Assembly: GCF_000247695.1 (NCBI RefSeq)
Contig: NW_004624734.1
Location: 38,554,184 to 38,618,183, forward strand
Length of the DNA: 64,000 bases
Reading direction: 5' to 3'
DNA from: Heterocephalus glaber
Taxonomy: Eukaryota; Chordata; Mammalia; Rodentia; Bathyergidae
Below the pieces are notes generated by a model. That model ran no database searches. It saw only the letters and a program-made list of their open reading frames with translations, and was not told the origin of the DNA. The number at the start of each line of letters is the position of its first letter. Positions within the stretch are counted from its first letter, which is position 1. This document shows positions 11,560 to 23,998 of this stretch, piece by piece. The position numbers and the translations under genes are program-made.

Positions 11560-11910
11560 AGCACCTCTTAATAACATAAAAAGTACATGTAACAATGTGC
11601 AAAAATCTCAGAGGCATTATGTGAAGAATAAGAAATCAGGCATTAAGATTATATGTACTGTGTTATTCCATTAAAATGACAAAAGGCAAAGCTAATCTAT
11701 GATCCAACACTTAAAAAAAGGTAATTCCTGCTTTGGCAGGGAAAAATTATATGGAAAGCACATGAGAGATTTTCTGAGATGATGAAAGTGTTCTAATTTT
11801 TAAAAGGATATGAGTTACACATTATGAGTTATACCATTTTTCAAAATGCCTAGATTTGTACATTAAGATGTGTGCACTTCAAAGTATGTAAATTTTACTT
11901 CAAAAGGAAA
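11560..11910 (+). mobile_element. ancient L1 3' end
   Basis: 'AGATGTGTGCACTTCAAAG' followed by 'TATGTAAATTTTACTTCAA' at 11868-11905 is the conserved terminal block of old mammalian L1M elements. The upstream text fits the same 3' UTR. Confidence 0.65.
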
Positions 11911-14900
11911 AGAACGGTGAATAAATTCTGAAATAGAAATTTGAAATGTAGGACAATGGATCAGAAGTTAGTTTAAACTTGTAAGGAAAGTTTAGGACAA
12001 AAGAATATGCTTTTATTCTTGTTAATGGAAAGAGTATCAATTACTCTCCTTCCTTCAAGAAATTATCCAGAAAAAAAAATGTGAATATACTAAAAGGGTA
12101 AATAGTAAGAGAGACAAGTATTTATCTCTCAGGTTTGAGTAAAAATGGACCTTCTGTCATTAACTAGATGACCTCATGTGGTCATTTTGATCAAAGGCTG
12201 GAGCAGGAAAATTGAGTAGACGTGGATGGTGGGTGGATGAATAAGAGTGGAGAGCTCTGGACTCAGGAGCTATTTTCTCCAGAGCTGCTTTCAAATGGAC
12301 TCATACATTCATTTTCATCAGGAGGTAGAATAGCCAGATCTTGCTATAGTCCTTGTCAGAGTTATATCTTCATTATACTGAATAACAATGCAAAAGCAAA
12401 AGAAATTTCACTTAGGCCTACAGATTCTTGATTAGGTGCAATAATTTTCCAGATGAAAAAGATTTTGAACATTTCTTTGAAAACTCAGGATTATTTTTGG
12501 AATATTTTATTGTCCAAACAGGTTACATGTACAGCTATGTTGATACCTCATGCTTTGAGATGGGTCAGGTGACCTCCCCAAAGGCACTTTAGTCATGGGA
12601 TTCTTTAGCATCTTTTAAGAATCTTTTCAAATTAATAGATATTTGTTGTGATAATCAGTACAGTGATTTCTCCTTGGCCTACAATCCAGCAGATTTTGTC
12701 ACACTCTGAAGGCCATGGCACATAATTTTAAGGATAATCTATTTCCTGACATTGCCTTGAGCCTTTCTGGTTTTGCACATTCCCCTCAGGTTCAAATAAA
12801 AAAAAACAAAACTATGAGGTCATAGTACAAGGAGAACAATTGTACTCTCTAAATAAGCTACTAGTATATTTTACCATTTCAACAAGCAATTAGGAAGTTC
12901 AAGAAAATTACGGGTTTTCCCTGTAGTTTTCTTGTTTCTTTTGTTTTGTATTTATTTGTCCTTCCATAGAAATGGAGCTCACTAATGGTAATAATACTGC
13001 ATTAGATGCTATATACTTTCCATCATATTCCCATTAACAGTGGCAGTTCTAGTCAATTCTGTGTTCTTATGAAGTATTCAGTTTTTATAAGAATGAGCTT
13101 AACTGAACTATTATAACCCTGTCAACACCATAACACTGCCAATAATTATAATGGAAATAGTTCTAATTTCTTATAATTGTTACATTAGAGTTAACATGTC
13201 TAACCACAGTCCTCTGGTAGATCAGGAGTAACAAGAAATTAGACTGTAGGTGTAGTTGTTATTATTATTTTGCTTTTGGGAGAGTCAGTTTTGTAATACA
13301 AGAAGTTTATTTGAATATAAGCTTTTAGTAGCAGTGTACTTCATGCTCTGGGCTTAAAATGATATTGTCTCCAGGAGCTTCAGAAATATTGTAAATTCTG
13401 GAAGATTCTTATATATGTATTATTTTTAAACATTGAAATAAACTCATGGCAGAGCAAAGTTCTTCAAAAGGCTCTAAATTCGAGGAGTGGATCTCAGGTC
13501 AAGATTATGATCCAGCCCTAATACTCTGCCTCCTGTGGTGCTGGAAGCAGAGAGAGAAAGACATGAAAACCAGACATGACATTAAAACTGATATTCCCTT
13601 CACCTGCCAGGAGCATCCACTTCTCCCTCTAGTGATACTGGTTTTCAGCATGAACAAAAGCAAAATTAGTCTTGTCAGTAATAGGAGAATGTTGTTTACA
13701 GGATTTCTTCCTCCTCTTATTCATTTGTTTTGAATGACAGAAAATGAGGTAAGTGCTGAATTCTAGGTTTCAGGCATGTAAGTTGATAAGAGAGGAAATT
13801 ATCAGCATAGTTTTTCTTCCTGTGCAGTATATGAATCCTTATTCCTATCAATCGGTATTTAAACTAGGGATACAATAGTCAACTGATAGTAATTCTTCAA
13901 ATGATTGCACATAGATTTTTTCAAGCTACAATACACTTAAATGTATAATAATTATGGCAATGGCAGTGGTGAAAAAGCACAGTAGAAATAAAATAACATA
14001 AATTATGCTTACAGTGCCTTCAAAGCTCCATGTAGAATTAGAATGAAGAATAAAACCTATGTTTACTCTAAGGGCTCTCTTTAACTTTGTAGAATGGAGT
14101 GCAAGTTCCTGCCCAAAGAGTTTGCCCACCTGAAATAAGATGCTTGTAAGTTGGTCTAGGCACAGAGTGGCTCACTGCCAAAGAAGCCTCCGGATGAAGG
14201 GACCTGGGTGTCCTTGGGTGTTATGTTCCACCATTGTTCCCTGAAGAGGTAAGGAAAATAGTCCAATCTTTCTCTTTGGGGCGAAAATAAGACCCTCTGT
14301 TTGTAAAAATAGTATATGGTCTAAATATGATTTTCAACTTAATTTAAAAAGCACTCAATGAGTGCTATTCTATGTCAATACCAAAAGCTAACTCCGAATA
14401 TAGATAAAACACATTTTTTTGGCCTTAGAGAATTTCGTTTATTAGGGCAGAAAATGTATACTGATGAAACGCTAACTGACCTCATCAGCCATTATTTATT
14501 TAAGACTTTCCCCCTTTTCTCATAGTTTTTTACATTAACTAGTGGATTTATGAGGCTACGCTAGCAAATAAAATATTTAACGGCATCCTTGTTCAAAACT
14601 AGAAACATCTTCTTTGGTCCAGTAACAAAGCTAGGCAATTTTAGTTTCTGATCAATAATAAGGAAAGAAATTGATAGAAAACAGTACAAGGCATAATCAT
14701 GGCTAACGCAAAGTAGCTCAAGGAGATGATGTTCAGGGGATTATTCATAGTACACATGGAAATACTAGGAAAGAGGACTTTGGCCTCTTGTCCTTTCCTT
14801 CAAAGATGGAGTACAAGATGATTTAAAGGATCTGATGTATTAATTTTTAGTATATAGAGTTCTCCTTTTATCCTCATATTGGATTGGAAAACTAAGCAGG

Positions 14901-15490
14901 TGTTTTAGAATTTCATGTTCTCTTTCTATCTTTTAATTTGTCTTGACTGACTTTCTCTAGTCATTGTTCTTTCAAACCATTGATGTTGGCAGCTTCCCTG
15001 GACCCTTCTTCTGAAGTCTAATATAACCTTTATTCTTTGTCTTTTAATACACTGACTTATCAAGAATCATCCAAAATTAACCATAAGAATAGGATTCTGC
15101 ATAACAGACATCCTGGACTTCTTTATGGAGATCGAGACAAATGTCATTTAGAATAATAAAAAGTAGAATTTCCTACAGTAAATGTATTTGATAGATGAAA
15201 ATATGATGATAGATTTTGCTAATTTTTGTTTCCACTGTGACTTGAAGTGCACATTTATTCCCTTGGAGGACTCAGAGTTGCTGCTTGAGATACAACTTTC
15301 AAATGTCTAAACATTCCGACAGAGTTGAAGATTTGTCATTGTCCATAATACACAGATGACTGAGTCCAGATTCCCTCTGACTCTGAACTTGAAAATAAGA
15401 CAGCAGTTGTGTTGCTTTTTTGTTTTTTAAAAAGGGAGGGATGGTGGGTACAAGAGAAAGAGAGACATTTTCAGAGTAATTATAAGAAAA
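11911..15490. other. long intergenic stretch, no gene recognised
   Basis: About 3.6 kb of mainly unique-looking AT-rich DNA. A 95-codon ORF (13446-13733, +) starts 'MAEQSSSKGSKFEEW' but has no recognised domain and no splice or promoter context, so I do not call it a gene. A purine-free T-rich patch and short TA runs are the only low-complexity features. Confidence 0.5.
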
Positions 15491-15494
15491 ATCC

Positions 15495-15900
15495 ATAGTG
15501 GGTTGATGAGTTTCTACTCAAAATTCATGTCACCAGAACCTCAGAACACAGCCTTATTTGGGAGTAAGATTTTTAGAGACTAATTAGTTACGTTGAGATT
15601 GCACTATATTAGGGTAGGCCCTAAAGCAGTAGCTGGTGTCCTTTTAGTAAGAGAAGACAACACAGAAATTTACGCAGAGAGGTGAATGCTACCTGACATT
15701 GGGACAGAGATTGCAAGGATGTGTTCACAACCCAGCAAACACCACGGCTGGCTGGTAATGACCAGGACCTGGGGAGAGGCCTTGATCATATTTCCCCTCC
15801 AATGCCACCAATACTTTGATTTGGACTTCTAATCTCCAGAACATTCCTGTTGTTTTAAGCCACCTGGTTTGTAGTCATTTGTTGCATTAGGAAAAATATA
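15495..15900 (+). mobile_element. ancient LTR-like interspersed repeat
   Basis: The order 'ACCTCAGAACACAGCCTTAT', 'GGGTAGGCCCTAAAGCAGT', 'GGTGTCCTTTTAGTAAGAGA' and 'TTGTTTTAAGCCACCTGG' is that of a common mammalian MaLR/MER-type repeat. The exact family is uncertain. Confidence 0.55.
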
Positions 15901-16727
15901 TCTCCAACCTCATCTGTCTGGATAGAGTCACACATACAGTAATGACTCAAATTGTTACTTGCTCATAGTTTCTGATGCAAGATGTCCAGGCACTTTGAAA
16001 CTATGTAGTTCTCACTTTTCAAAATGAAGCATTTGGTTTATCTCCAGGGAGAATTCTTCAGGTATGCACAAACAGAAGTCTGCTCCTAGATTTTGTCATG
16101 GTTCTGGTAGGTACCACCTTCTGCTTGGCACTGTCATGGAAATGCTGAAAGGATACACGAAGTCACATCCTCAGAAGGTCTGTGACAAAGATGTTATTCT
16201 CACAAACCCTTCCATGTCACATGGTGAAAGAAGTGTCCTAAACCATCATAAAATTTATTGAAACAGCCTTTTCAATTTTTAATTATTCCTTTCTCTTTCC
16301 TTAGAGAGTAGGCAAAAGACTGGAGAGAACAGGGAAAATACAAGTGAAAACTATCACCCTGAGCCTGTCAATCTGCGTCAGTTTATCCTTCTTCTCACGG
16401 GATACTTTCTCTTCACTTTTCCACCTCTTTGCCGGTGAACCCTGTTCAGTCTACCTGCCAACTCAGCCCTGTCTGAGTTCTACTGGCGAATGAATAAGAT
16501 GAGAATCCTCAGGACATGTTTGAGTGGCTTCAGTGTGAATTTAACTTTTTCTTTCCTATAGAGAAATTTTCCATTGTTTCTCTAAGATCTCATAAGATTC
16601 TCTACGAGGCTCTAACACAATGTGATTTTTTTATACCTACCATTTTTTTCCCAGAAAAGGAAATAAAAAGGCTGAATGAAAAGAAAATCTTAGGTTAGCA
16701 CTTAAAAAATAGAAGCATTCTTTATTA
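15901..16727. other. intergenic, nothing recognised
   Basis: Unique-looking DNA with no ORF longer than about 65 codons and no recognised repeat. Confidence 0.5.
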
Positions 16728-16728
16728 G

Positions 16729-16881
16729 CTTTTGTTGTTGTTTTGAGACAGGGTCTTGCTAGTAATTCAGGTTGTCTTTGAGCTCACTATGTAGCCCAGG
16801 CTAGCCTGGAACTCACAGTAATTCTCCTGCTATAGCCTCCAGAGTGCTGGGATTACAGGCGTGCTCCACCACACTGGGTCA
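16729..16881 (-). mobile_element. B1 SINE
   Basis: Antisense 7SL-derived B1: a T-rich tail, 'TTTTGAGACAGGGTCTTGCT', 'TATGTAGCCCAGGCTAGCCT' and 'GTGCTGGGATTACAGGCGTG'. The internal duplicated portion typical of rodent B1 is present. Confidence 0.95.
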
Positions 16882-19800
16882 TTCTAAAAGCAATACTACC
16901 CCCCATGGGGAAGCTCTGGTGCTAGTCCTCACGTATTCACATCATGGCTGTTCTGCTCTTCTACAGCAAACATGAGGTATTCTAGTTGACTAAAAAAAGA
17001 CTTATTAAGTAGTACCAGTCATGGTGGAAAAGGAACTGCAGATATTACATTTCTGCATTGATCGAGTCCTTTTTAAATTTTAGAATGACCTCAGCACTGC
17101 AGCGGTAGAGAAGGACCAAACTACTGGTCCTGGTGGGTTAAAATGGTCTCCGTCCCACAGCAGCAGGGAAGGACCGACTTCCTGTGGTCCCGGTGAAAAG
17201 GCTTGGAAGTCTAACTGTGCACTAGAGGGAGCTACAAAGCTTTGGTCCTTATTTTTCAGTCTCTGAGATTTGACTCTCAATTTCTCTGTCCTTTAAATCA
17301 GAGGTTTTGTATAATAATTGCCACAGTTTGTGTTTGGTGGTAGTCCAGCTCTCTCCACATGAGCCCACAAGGCTGTTTCAGAAGTTCACAGCAAAAAGAC
17401 GCTACTTGTGCACACCTCAAAATGAAATCTGCCTGACAGGTTTTGGGGCATGTCTTTCATCTCTACTTTTATCCCTATTTCTCCATCTGTTGTAATCCCT
17501 CCTTCTGGGTTTTCCTTATTTCCGCAAGCCTGAATTTTTTGCTTTTTATCTATCCTGCTTGATTCATGTAAAATTTCCCGACACAGATTTCCTTTATTCC
17601 CCATGACATGTAGTCTTTTGTAGTTCCTCTGTTCTCTGCTACAGCCAAGGAGCAATACGATGTGCAACCTTTAGGCTTGGCTATGCTTCCTGAGCCTCAG
17701 TTCCCAATTAATTGTGAAGTGGGAAGAAACTAGGAGAAGTGGTATGTATCTTGGAAATAAAAAAAATAGAAAATTGTGTAATGCATTATTTTCTAAAGAT
17801 GTCAATTTTTATTGACTGTCTCGGTTATGTGCTCAACAAATCATAAATGTAAGGGACCAAAGTCCCTGCACATTTAATAGTACACTGTTTCCCAGCCAAG
17901 CACTGGCTTTTCATAGGTCAGAGGTCCGGTGGCTCAACGTGGGGATATAATTACTTTCACTGAAGCAAAGCAAATGATAGCCATTTGATGATTAATATAG
18001 TCTGTCTGGCTATGTTCAAGATTATATTTACATACTAAGAACTGCCTGAAAAGAGTAGTTGATTGAAGCAGTAGCATAAATAATGAATGGTAGGGAAGGT
18101 CACAGTAAGGGTCAATTTTCTATTGAAATATACCTTCTGCATAAGCCAAATTACAATTTTCTTACTACTTGTTAAACAAAGGTATTGTTTATATCATCAC
18201 TATAGAAAGTCATCACATCTCACGTGGATTGCAGTTTTTCTTGTCTGTCTTCTGTATTTTGCTCCCTCTGTAGGCAAGGCTGGAAAGTTCCAAATTGTCT
18301 CATAGCTTCCAATTGCCCTTTGTAGTTTGACCCATCCTTGCAAACTGGATTCTAGTTTGTCCTGGGTCTTATCCACATCCAGATTTTCTTGCTAATTGCC
18401 AATCTGGCTGACTGAACAGGCTCAACAATAGATACAGAACCAACAGCTTGTATAAACTGCTACAATGGCTCTCAAAGTTGCATAACATCTAAGCCCCATC
18501 AAAAATTATTCATTCGCTCATAGCAGTTCTCATTCTATGGTATAACTCTCATTTGAATACCTTCTAACTGGATAAATTTAAGTATGGCTCCATTTCCAAA
18601 ATAAGGATACATATTTTATATTCCTCCCCATTTCTTTGTGGTGGTCAATAAACAAATCTCATATGCAAAGTTTTGAAGAATGAAACATACAAATGAAGAC
18701 ATTATTTGTGTGTATATGAATGGGCACATGTGTATGAATTTTTACACATAGCTAGTGTATCATTAGTGAGGTTGGCTTTAGGAATAAATGTAATTATCAT
18801 TTTAATTGAAACTCTAGAAGACTAAAGTTGTTTTGAAGACTTTTAAACAAGTTCTCTGAGTAATTTTTTGACACATGTAAATAATATTAAAAATTTTTAG
18901 AAAAAAATGAAAAATATTTTAGGAAAAAATAAAGAAAAAAGGAATATAATATTAACCTATGGCAGTATGGAGAAATGCAAAAGATTTTTAAACTGAAAGT
19001 TTATTCTTTTTAAATCAAAGTTTCTTCTATAATCTAACTGCATTTGTGTTTTGACTTCTGACATTAAAAACAAAATAATTTTTCTTGAGTTTTTCTTTCA
19101 GAACTTTCTGGGAAGTAATCAAGATGGTAATGTTGTGTGACTCCTGACTTGTCCTGTAATGAAGACTTGAGATCTTTGTACTTATTAAAAACCAGGATGA
19201 ATATATGTGTACAAGGGCCACTCTGGCTGTCACGGGATTTTTGCTAAATAATTTTTATCGAATGAATTAATGAATGAGATTATGGGCTGAACCTACGGTG
19301 CCTTCTTACATTTTGGAAGAAGAAAGAAAGTACCTGCCTGATTGATTCTCCTCTCATTTTCCAGAAACTTTATTTCTTTTTAGATGTGTTTTAATGTAGC
19401 TGTGTGCTTTGCTGATCTCCACTTTGAGTAAGAACTAGCAACAACTGAGGCTCTAGTCAACAAATAGGATAAAGAAGGTAAGAGAAGCTAGTAATAGCAA
19501 TTAATTCATTGCTTACATAATTATAATATATACTGTCTGATAATATAAAATATTGTGATTGGGGTCTAAAGTATAAAATGCTGTGAGTTGTGTGAGCAAA
19601 ATAATTTGATGAGTAGGAGCTAAGTGTATTTTAGACTCTGTTATCTTTTGAATAATACAGGTCTTTCAAAATCTCAGTTCTTCTGATTTTAACTGGAATT
19701 TTTGTATTTTAAAGAGTGGAAGAGAAAGAGTCATGGTAGACTTTAGTCACCCATTAAATATATTGACAGATCTGCTCCTGACCAATCACATTAGGTTGTC

Positions 19801-20905
19801 AGCTGGAAATTAAAGTGTGTGCTCATTAAGAGAGTGAAAGTCAAGGCAAGAATCTTCATTTTAAATTTGTTCACCACTCTCCTGCTGTGACAGCACAGAT
19901 GTTCCTGATGGATGATGGATATTGAAATTAAGTTGTAATGTATGTGTTTTATGCAGTGCATGTCAAGTAAAGACTCTTCCTAAGGACTAAGCTGTACTTC
20001 AGCTACTTAACATTTTTGGTTTGTTTTTAATTAAAGAGTGGACAGCCTTTACAATATCAATGATTAGAGCATAAAATAAAGATTTTTTCTCCATGACTTA
20101 CTGTTGTTATAAAGGTGTAGATGCATGTTGATTTTGTGTACTTCCTTAGGCAGAAATACAAAAAGAAACCATTGGGATTAGAATTATAGTCTGTTAATAT
20201 TAAGCAGGCATAATTTCCTCTTTCACTTGTTATAATCAACACATAACTCCAATGAGATATTTGTGGTGAATGACAGAATGAAATGTCTTTAAATTGAGGT
20301 CCTTTATGGGGACAAAGAGGTTAATTGTGTAATGGAAGAGCTCTTCAAAGCCCAGGGTCAGAGTTGCTTATTCAAAAGCCATATCACTTAGTGTAATTTA
20401 TTTTAAATGGCTTGTTTTTTAATAGATAATGGTCAGAAACCAGAACTAATTGAGCAGAGCAGAGAAAAAACTTCATGTATAGAGAAGTAGGATCATTCAG
20501 GTCTAGGCTATACTGTTTCAAAACAGCAAGGAGGCCAAAGGAAGATGGTTAAAATACACTAATGGCACATGAGCTGATACTTGGAAATCCACGATAAAGC
20601 TATTAAATTGATACTGTAGTTCTTTCACTCAAGGTGAGAATTGAATTCCTAAAACCATCTCTGTAGGAAGTCTCATAATTGAGAAACTTAAGACCTTATT
20701 AAGAAAGTATGATTAAAGTAAGCTAAAGTTATTGAGGAAATTTTAAAGCATAAGCCCAAGTTCAGTGAGGGGCAGTGCCTGTATTCTTAACCATTCGATT
20801 TGAGAGGACTTAATATAATTCTAGGAGATATCTGAGGCTGGGTAGGTCATAAAAGGACATGAAGTCATTCACTTGCTCACTGAAACACCTGCAGCAGGGC
20901 TCTGA
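16882..20905. other. long intergenic stretch
   Basis: About 4 kb without a recognised gene. A GC-richer patch at 17080-17290 contains short words shared around 'GGTCC' but is not assigned. Text at 17685-17725 ('TGAGCCTCAGTTCCC', then 'GAAGTGGGAA') resembles a MIR SINE core. The remainder is unique AT-rich DNA. Confidence 0.5.
17683..17730 (+). repeat. possible MIR SINE fragment
   Basis: 'CCTGAGCCTCAGTTCCC' followed by 'GTGAAGTGGGAA' matches the conserved MIR core order, but only over about 45 bases. Confidence 0.4.
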
Positions 20906-20919
20906 GGCTGCCGTTCTTT

Positions 20920-21134
20920 TCTTTTTTCCCCCCCTTAAATTCTTTAATTGGTACATTTTAGGTAAACAATGCATTTACATTTCTCAATTGGTGCTTGTAC
21001 CTGTACAAGATGTATCTTGGTTCTTATTTTTTCCCCATTCCCTGTCCTCCCTTCACCCCTTCCACCTTTCACTTTTTACAAGGACTTTGTTTCCATTTTT
21101 TCCTTTTCTCATAATTTTTCTTTTTCCCCTTCCC
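20920..21134 (-). mobile_element. L1 3' end insertion with TSD
   Basis: An antisense 5'-truncated L1 3' UTR, recognisable by 'TTAATTGGTACATTTTAGG' next to the T-rich tail and by the pyrimidine-rich block. It is flanked by a 14-base duplication 'GGCTGCCRTTCTTT' (20906-20919 and 21135-21148, one mismatch). It shares its 3' end family with copies at 2603, 22743, 54985 and 59409. Confidence 0.9.
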
Positions 21135-21148
21135 GGCTGCCATTCTTT

Positions 21149-22725
21149 GAGGAATTTCTGCCTGTCCCATGCAGAAAGACTACAGAGAAGCCCAATTGCT
21201 CCATGAAGAGAAAGGCCCACAGGCTGACAGTATTCTAGCTACTGTCCAAGTGAAACTGCATGCAAGATACCAACCTAAACTACCATGTCCTGGGGTTTCT
21301 GAGCCACACAAATTGTGGACATAACAACATGATTGCTGTATTAAGAGTTGAGTTAATTTTCGTGTATCATCAGATAGCCAGGATACAATGTCGTATCTAG
21401 ATATGAAGTGTTATCTGTGACACAGACCTAAATCAGCTGGGTTGGGTTTGGGCCCGTGTGGTGGGCAGAAGGATGGACAGGAGGAGACTGTTAACGGAAG
21501 CCGAATGGGGCCTCAACGAGATGGTTAGAGAACGCTGAGAGAAAATAGGGACAAATACCATTTGAAGCTGAAGAAAAGGAAATTGATTAAATGTGGTGGC
21601 GGAATGTTTAATATTATTTGTGGAAATATTGGAAATGGAAAATGTACCTCATAAACAGGTGGCTCTGGCTGAGGAAATATTGGACATATGTTTTTTCCTT
21701 TAACCATGTATGATGAGGTACAGATGAACTACAAAAGGAATTATTCAATTTACAAGCAAAATTTGAAGGAAAAATAAAGGACCCAGGGACTTCTGAGTTA
21801 TAAAATAAATTATATCTCATTCTTAGACTTTCTAGATTATAAAAATGAAGTTATAAAATACTCAACAGTAGCCCAATACTTAATACTTTGCCCTAAAATG
21901 GCTCAGAGAAGACACCAAATCTGGGATGGGCCTATGAAGAGTTCTTGTAAAAACCTCAGAAATATCAAATTTGATGTCACATTGACCCTTTCAAACATCA
22001 AAGAAGCCCTTTGAAGATTTTAAGAGCCTACCTTCACTATTAAATATTAATACAAACTTTCTCTATTAAATAATAGTATCTGTAAGAATCTTTTTTATCA
22101 GCATACTTTTATGATACATAATAATCATATTCATCTTGGTGAGTTGGTGCATATATACCTCAAATCTGAATCTTATTTACTTTCCCTTCTCCTCCCTTCC
22201 CTCCTGTCTCCCTGGCCCCATCCCCAAACCTCTTCCCATCTCCAAAAAGTCTGACTTTTCAAGAATCTTATGAGTGTTTTCCCACAGAAGCCTGACTGGG
22301 ACCTCAAGGTAGAGAAGATTTTATTACAAAAGGCGTTAGTAGTTTGTCTCTGAATAATGGAATAAAGTGTAGATCGGGATACAAAAAGTCCATGTCATTT
22401 TTAAAATATAAAATTGTACCAGTGTGGACAAGACAATAAAAGATGCAAAACATGTACTCAGATCCTCAAACGTCTACAGGCAGGAAAGGATATGAAAAAA
22501 TGATTCAATTGATCATTTGATGATTTGGGTGTTGGAACCAAGATCCCATGATATGAAAGCAAGACCTACAGAGAATCAGTCCTTGGGAGCAGTATTGGTT
22601 CTAAGCAAGGCACTAGAAAGGTGTCTAGCTGGGTTTCAGAAATGCCTTGCTCTCGAAACCTTCCTATGCCCCATTTCCTCTCCTTTTGATTTGTCTTGCC
22701 TATAGCATTTACCCTAATGCGTTTT
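21149..22725. other. intergenic, nothing recognised
   Basis: Unique-looking DNA; the short ORFs have no recognisable domain. Confidence 0.5.
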
Positions 22726-22726
22726 A

Positions 22727-23186
22727 AAATTATTTTTAATTTTAATTTTATTGGTACAATTTCAATATATGTAATGATCCCTTTCATCATAGGGAATTGG
22801 TACCTGTACATGATGTATCTTGATTCCTTTTATTCCCATTCTCCTCCCCTCCCTTCAACCCTTCTTCCTCTCCTTATTTACAGAAGCCCTGTTTCCATTT
22901 TTTTCTTTTCTCATTTTTTCTTTTTCCTTTTTTTCCCCTTTACTTTGGAACAATTTTTTCTTATTTCACATTGCCCATTATACATTTTGGTCCCTATTTA
23001 CACTTTCAGTTTCCTACACCAGAGAGACAATACAATATTTACATGTGTGTCTGATTTATTTCACCTACGAGTATAGTTTCAAGGTCTTTGTCTCAATCTG
23101 ATAAAAGCCATGTACAGCAAACCAACAGCCAACATCGTACTAAATGGACAAAAGCTGAAAACTTTCACCCTAAAATTATTTTAATT
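22727..23186 (-). mobile_element. L1 insertion with 5' inversion (twin priming)
   Basis: The main body (about 22743-23094) is an antisense L1 3' UTR ending in A-rich 'AATTGTACCAATAAAATT' on the minus strand. The remaining 23095-23171 is sense-strand ORF2 text ('CCAACAGCCAACATCGTACT'), so the 5' part is inverted. Flanks 'AAAATTATTTT(T)AATT' at 22726-22742 and 23172-23186 look like the target-site duplication. Confidence 0.8.
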
Positions 23187-23449
23187 GACAAAAATCAAAT
23201 ATGTTTATTATGTACAAGACATTTTGAAATATGCATACTTTGTGGAAGAGCTTAATGTGAAGAGGCAAACTGTTTAATTTTAGTTTTTATATCATTAAAT
23301 AGAGAGGATTCATATCTGAAGAGATGTATCCAAGGAAACTAACCCAGGAAACTTTGTGCACATCTATAGAATGATCTAGAACTTCAACTCTGAGCTGGAT
23401 TCTGTGATGAAATCTAACTTCTGGACTGTTAGGAGGGAGTGGTTATATT
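23187..23449. other. intergenic, nothing recognised
   Basis: AT-rich unique DNA between an L1 insertion and an LTR relic. Confidence 0.4.
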
Positions 23450-23776
23450 TTGAATGCTAAAATAATGCAAATAATTTTTGGCAAGAGTGTGGAATGTGGA
23501 GTTTTCAAAACAGCCACAACTTACTTGATCCTCCCTGCTTTGAGAGAGTAGGGTCTTCGTAGCATCCTTGTCAACATGGACTCAATGCGGCTGCTGAGGC
23601 TATGTGGAGAGGCTTTTGTCCCACTTACTAGACTTTCATCTGGGAGCCCTGAGCTGCCATTTATACACAGTCCACTCTCCTGAAGTTGTCTGGACTCTGA
23701 GGAAACACAGTTAACTTACATGAACCAAGAAACTGGAAAAGTTCTGGAACTACTTGATGACATGGAAACACCACAT

Positions 23777-23808
<32 letters not shown>

Positions 23809-23998
23809 ACAGATGGACAACCAGTATATATTCCAACCTTCTGCTGTTCCAGCTCCAACACTGTCATTGTCTGACCAGAATTGCCAACTCTTGTCTGTTC
23901 CAAATTTCTAGCCCCTAAAACTATGATACATAATGTAGTTGTTGACATTTAAAATCACTAAGTCTAAGAGGGACTTATTACATGGAAATAAACAACCA
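23450..23998 (+). mobile_element. MLT1-like LTR relic
   Basis: The end block 'CCCTAAAACTATGATACATA' then 'TTGTTGACATTTAAAATCAC' and 'ACTAAGTC' follows the conserved MLT1 LTR terminus ('...actgtgagataataaa...ttgttttaagccactaagt'). The upstream text is also consistent in order. A CA microsatellite has grown inside it. Confidence 0.55.
23773..23808. repeat. (CA)n microsatellite
   Basis: A CA dinucleotide run with minor interruptions, inside the LTR-like relic. Confidence 0.95.

Noticed and set aside
13446..13733. 95-codon ORF as a small gene
   Set aside because: It has no recognised motif, and nothing in its flanks indicates splicing, a promoter or a processed copy.
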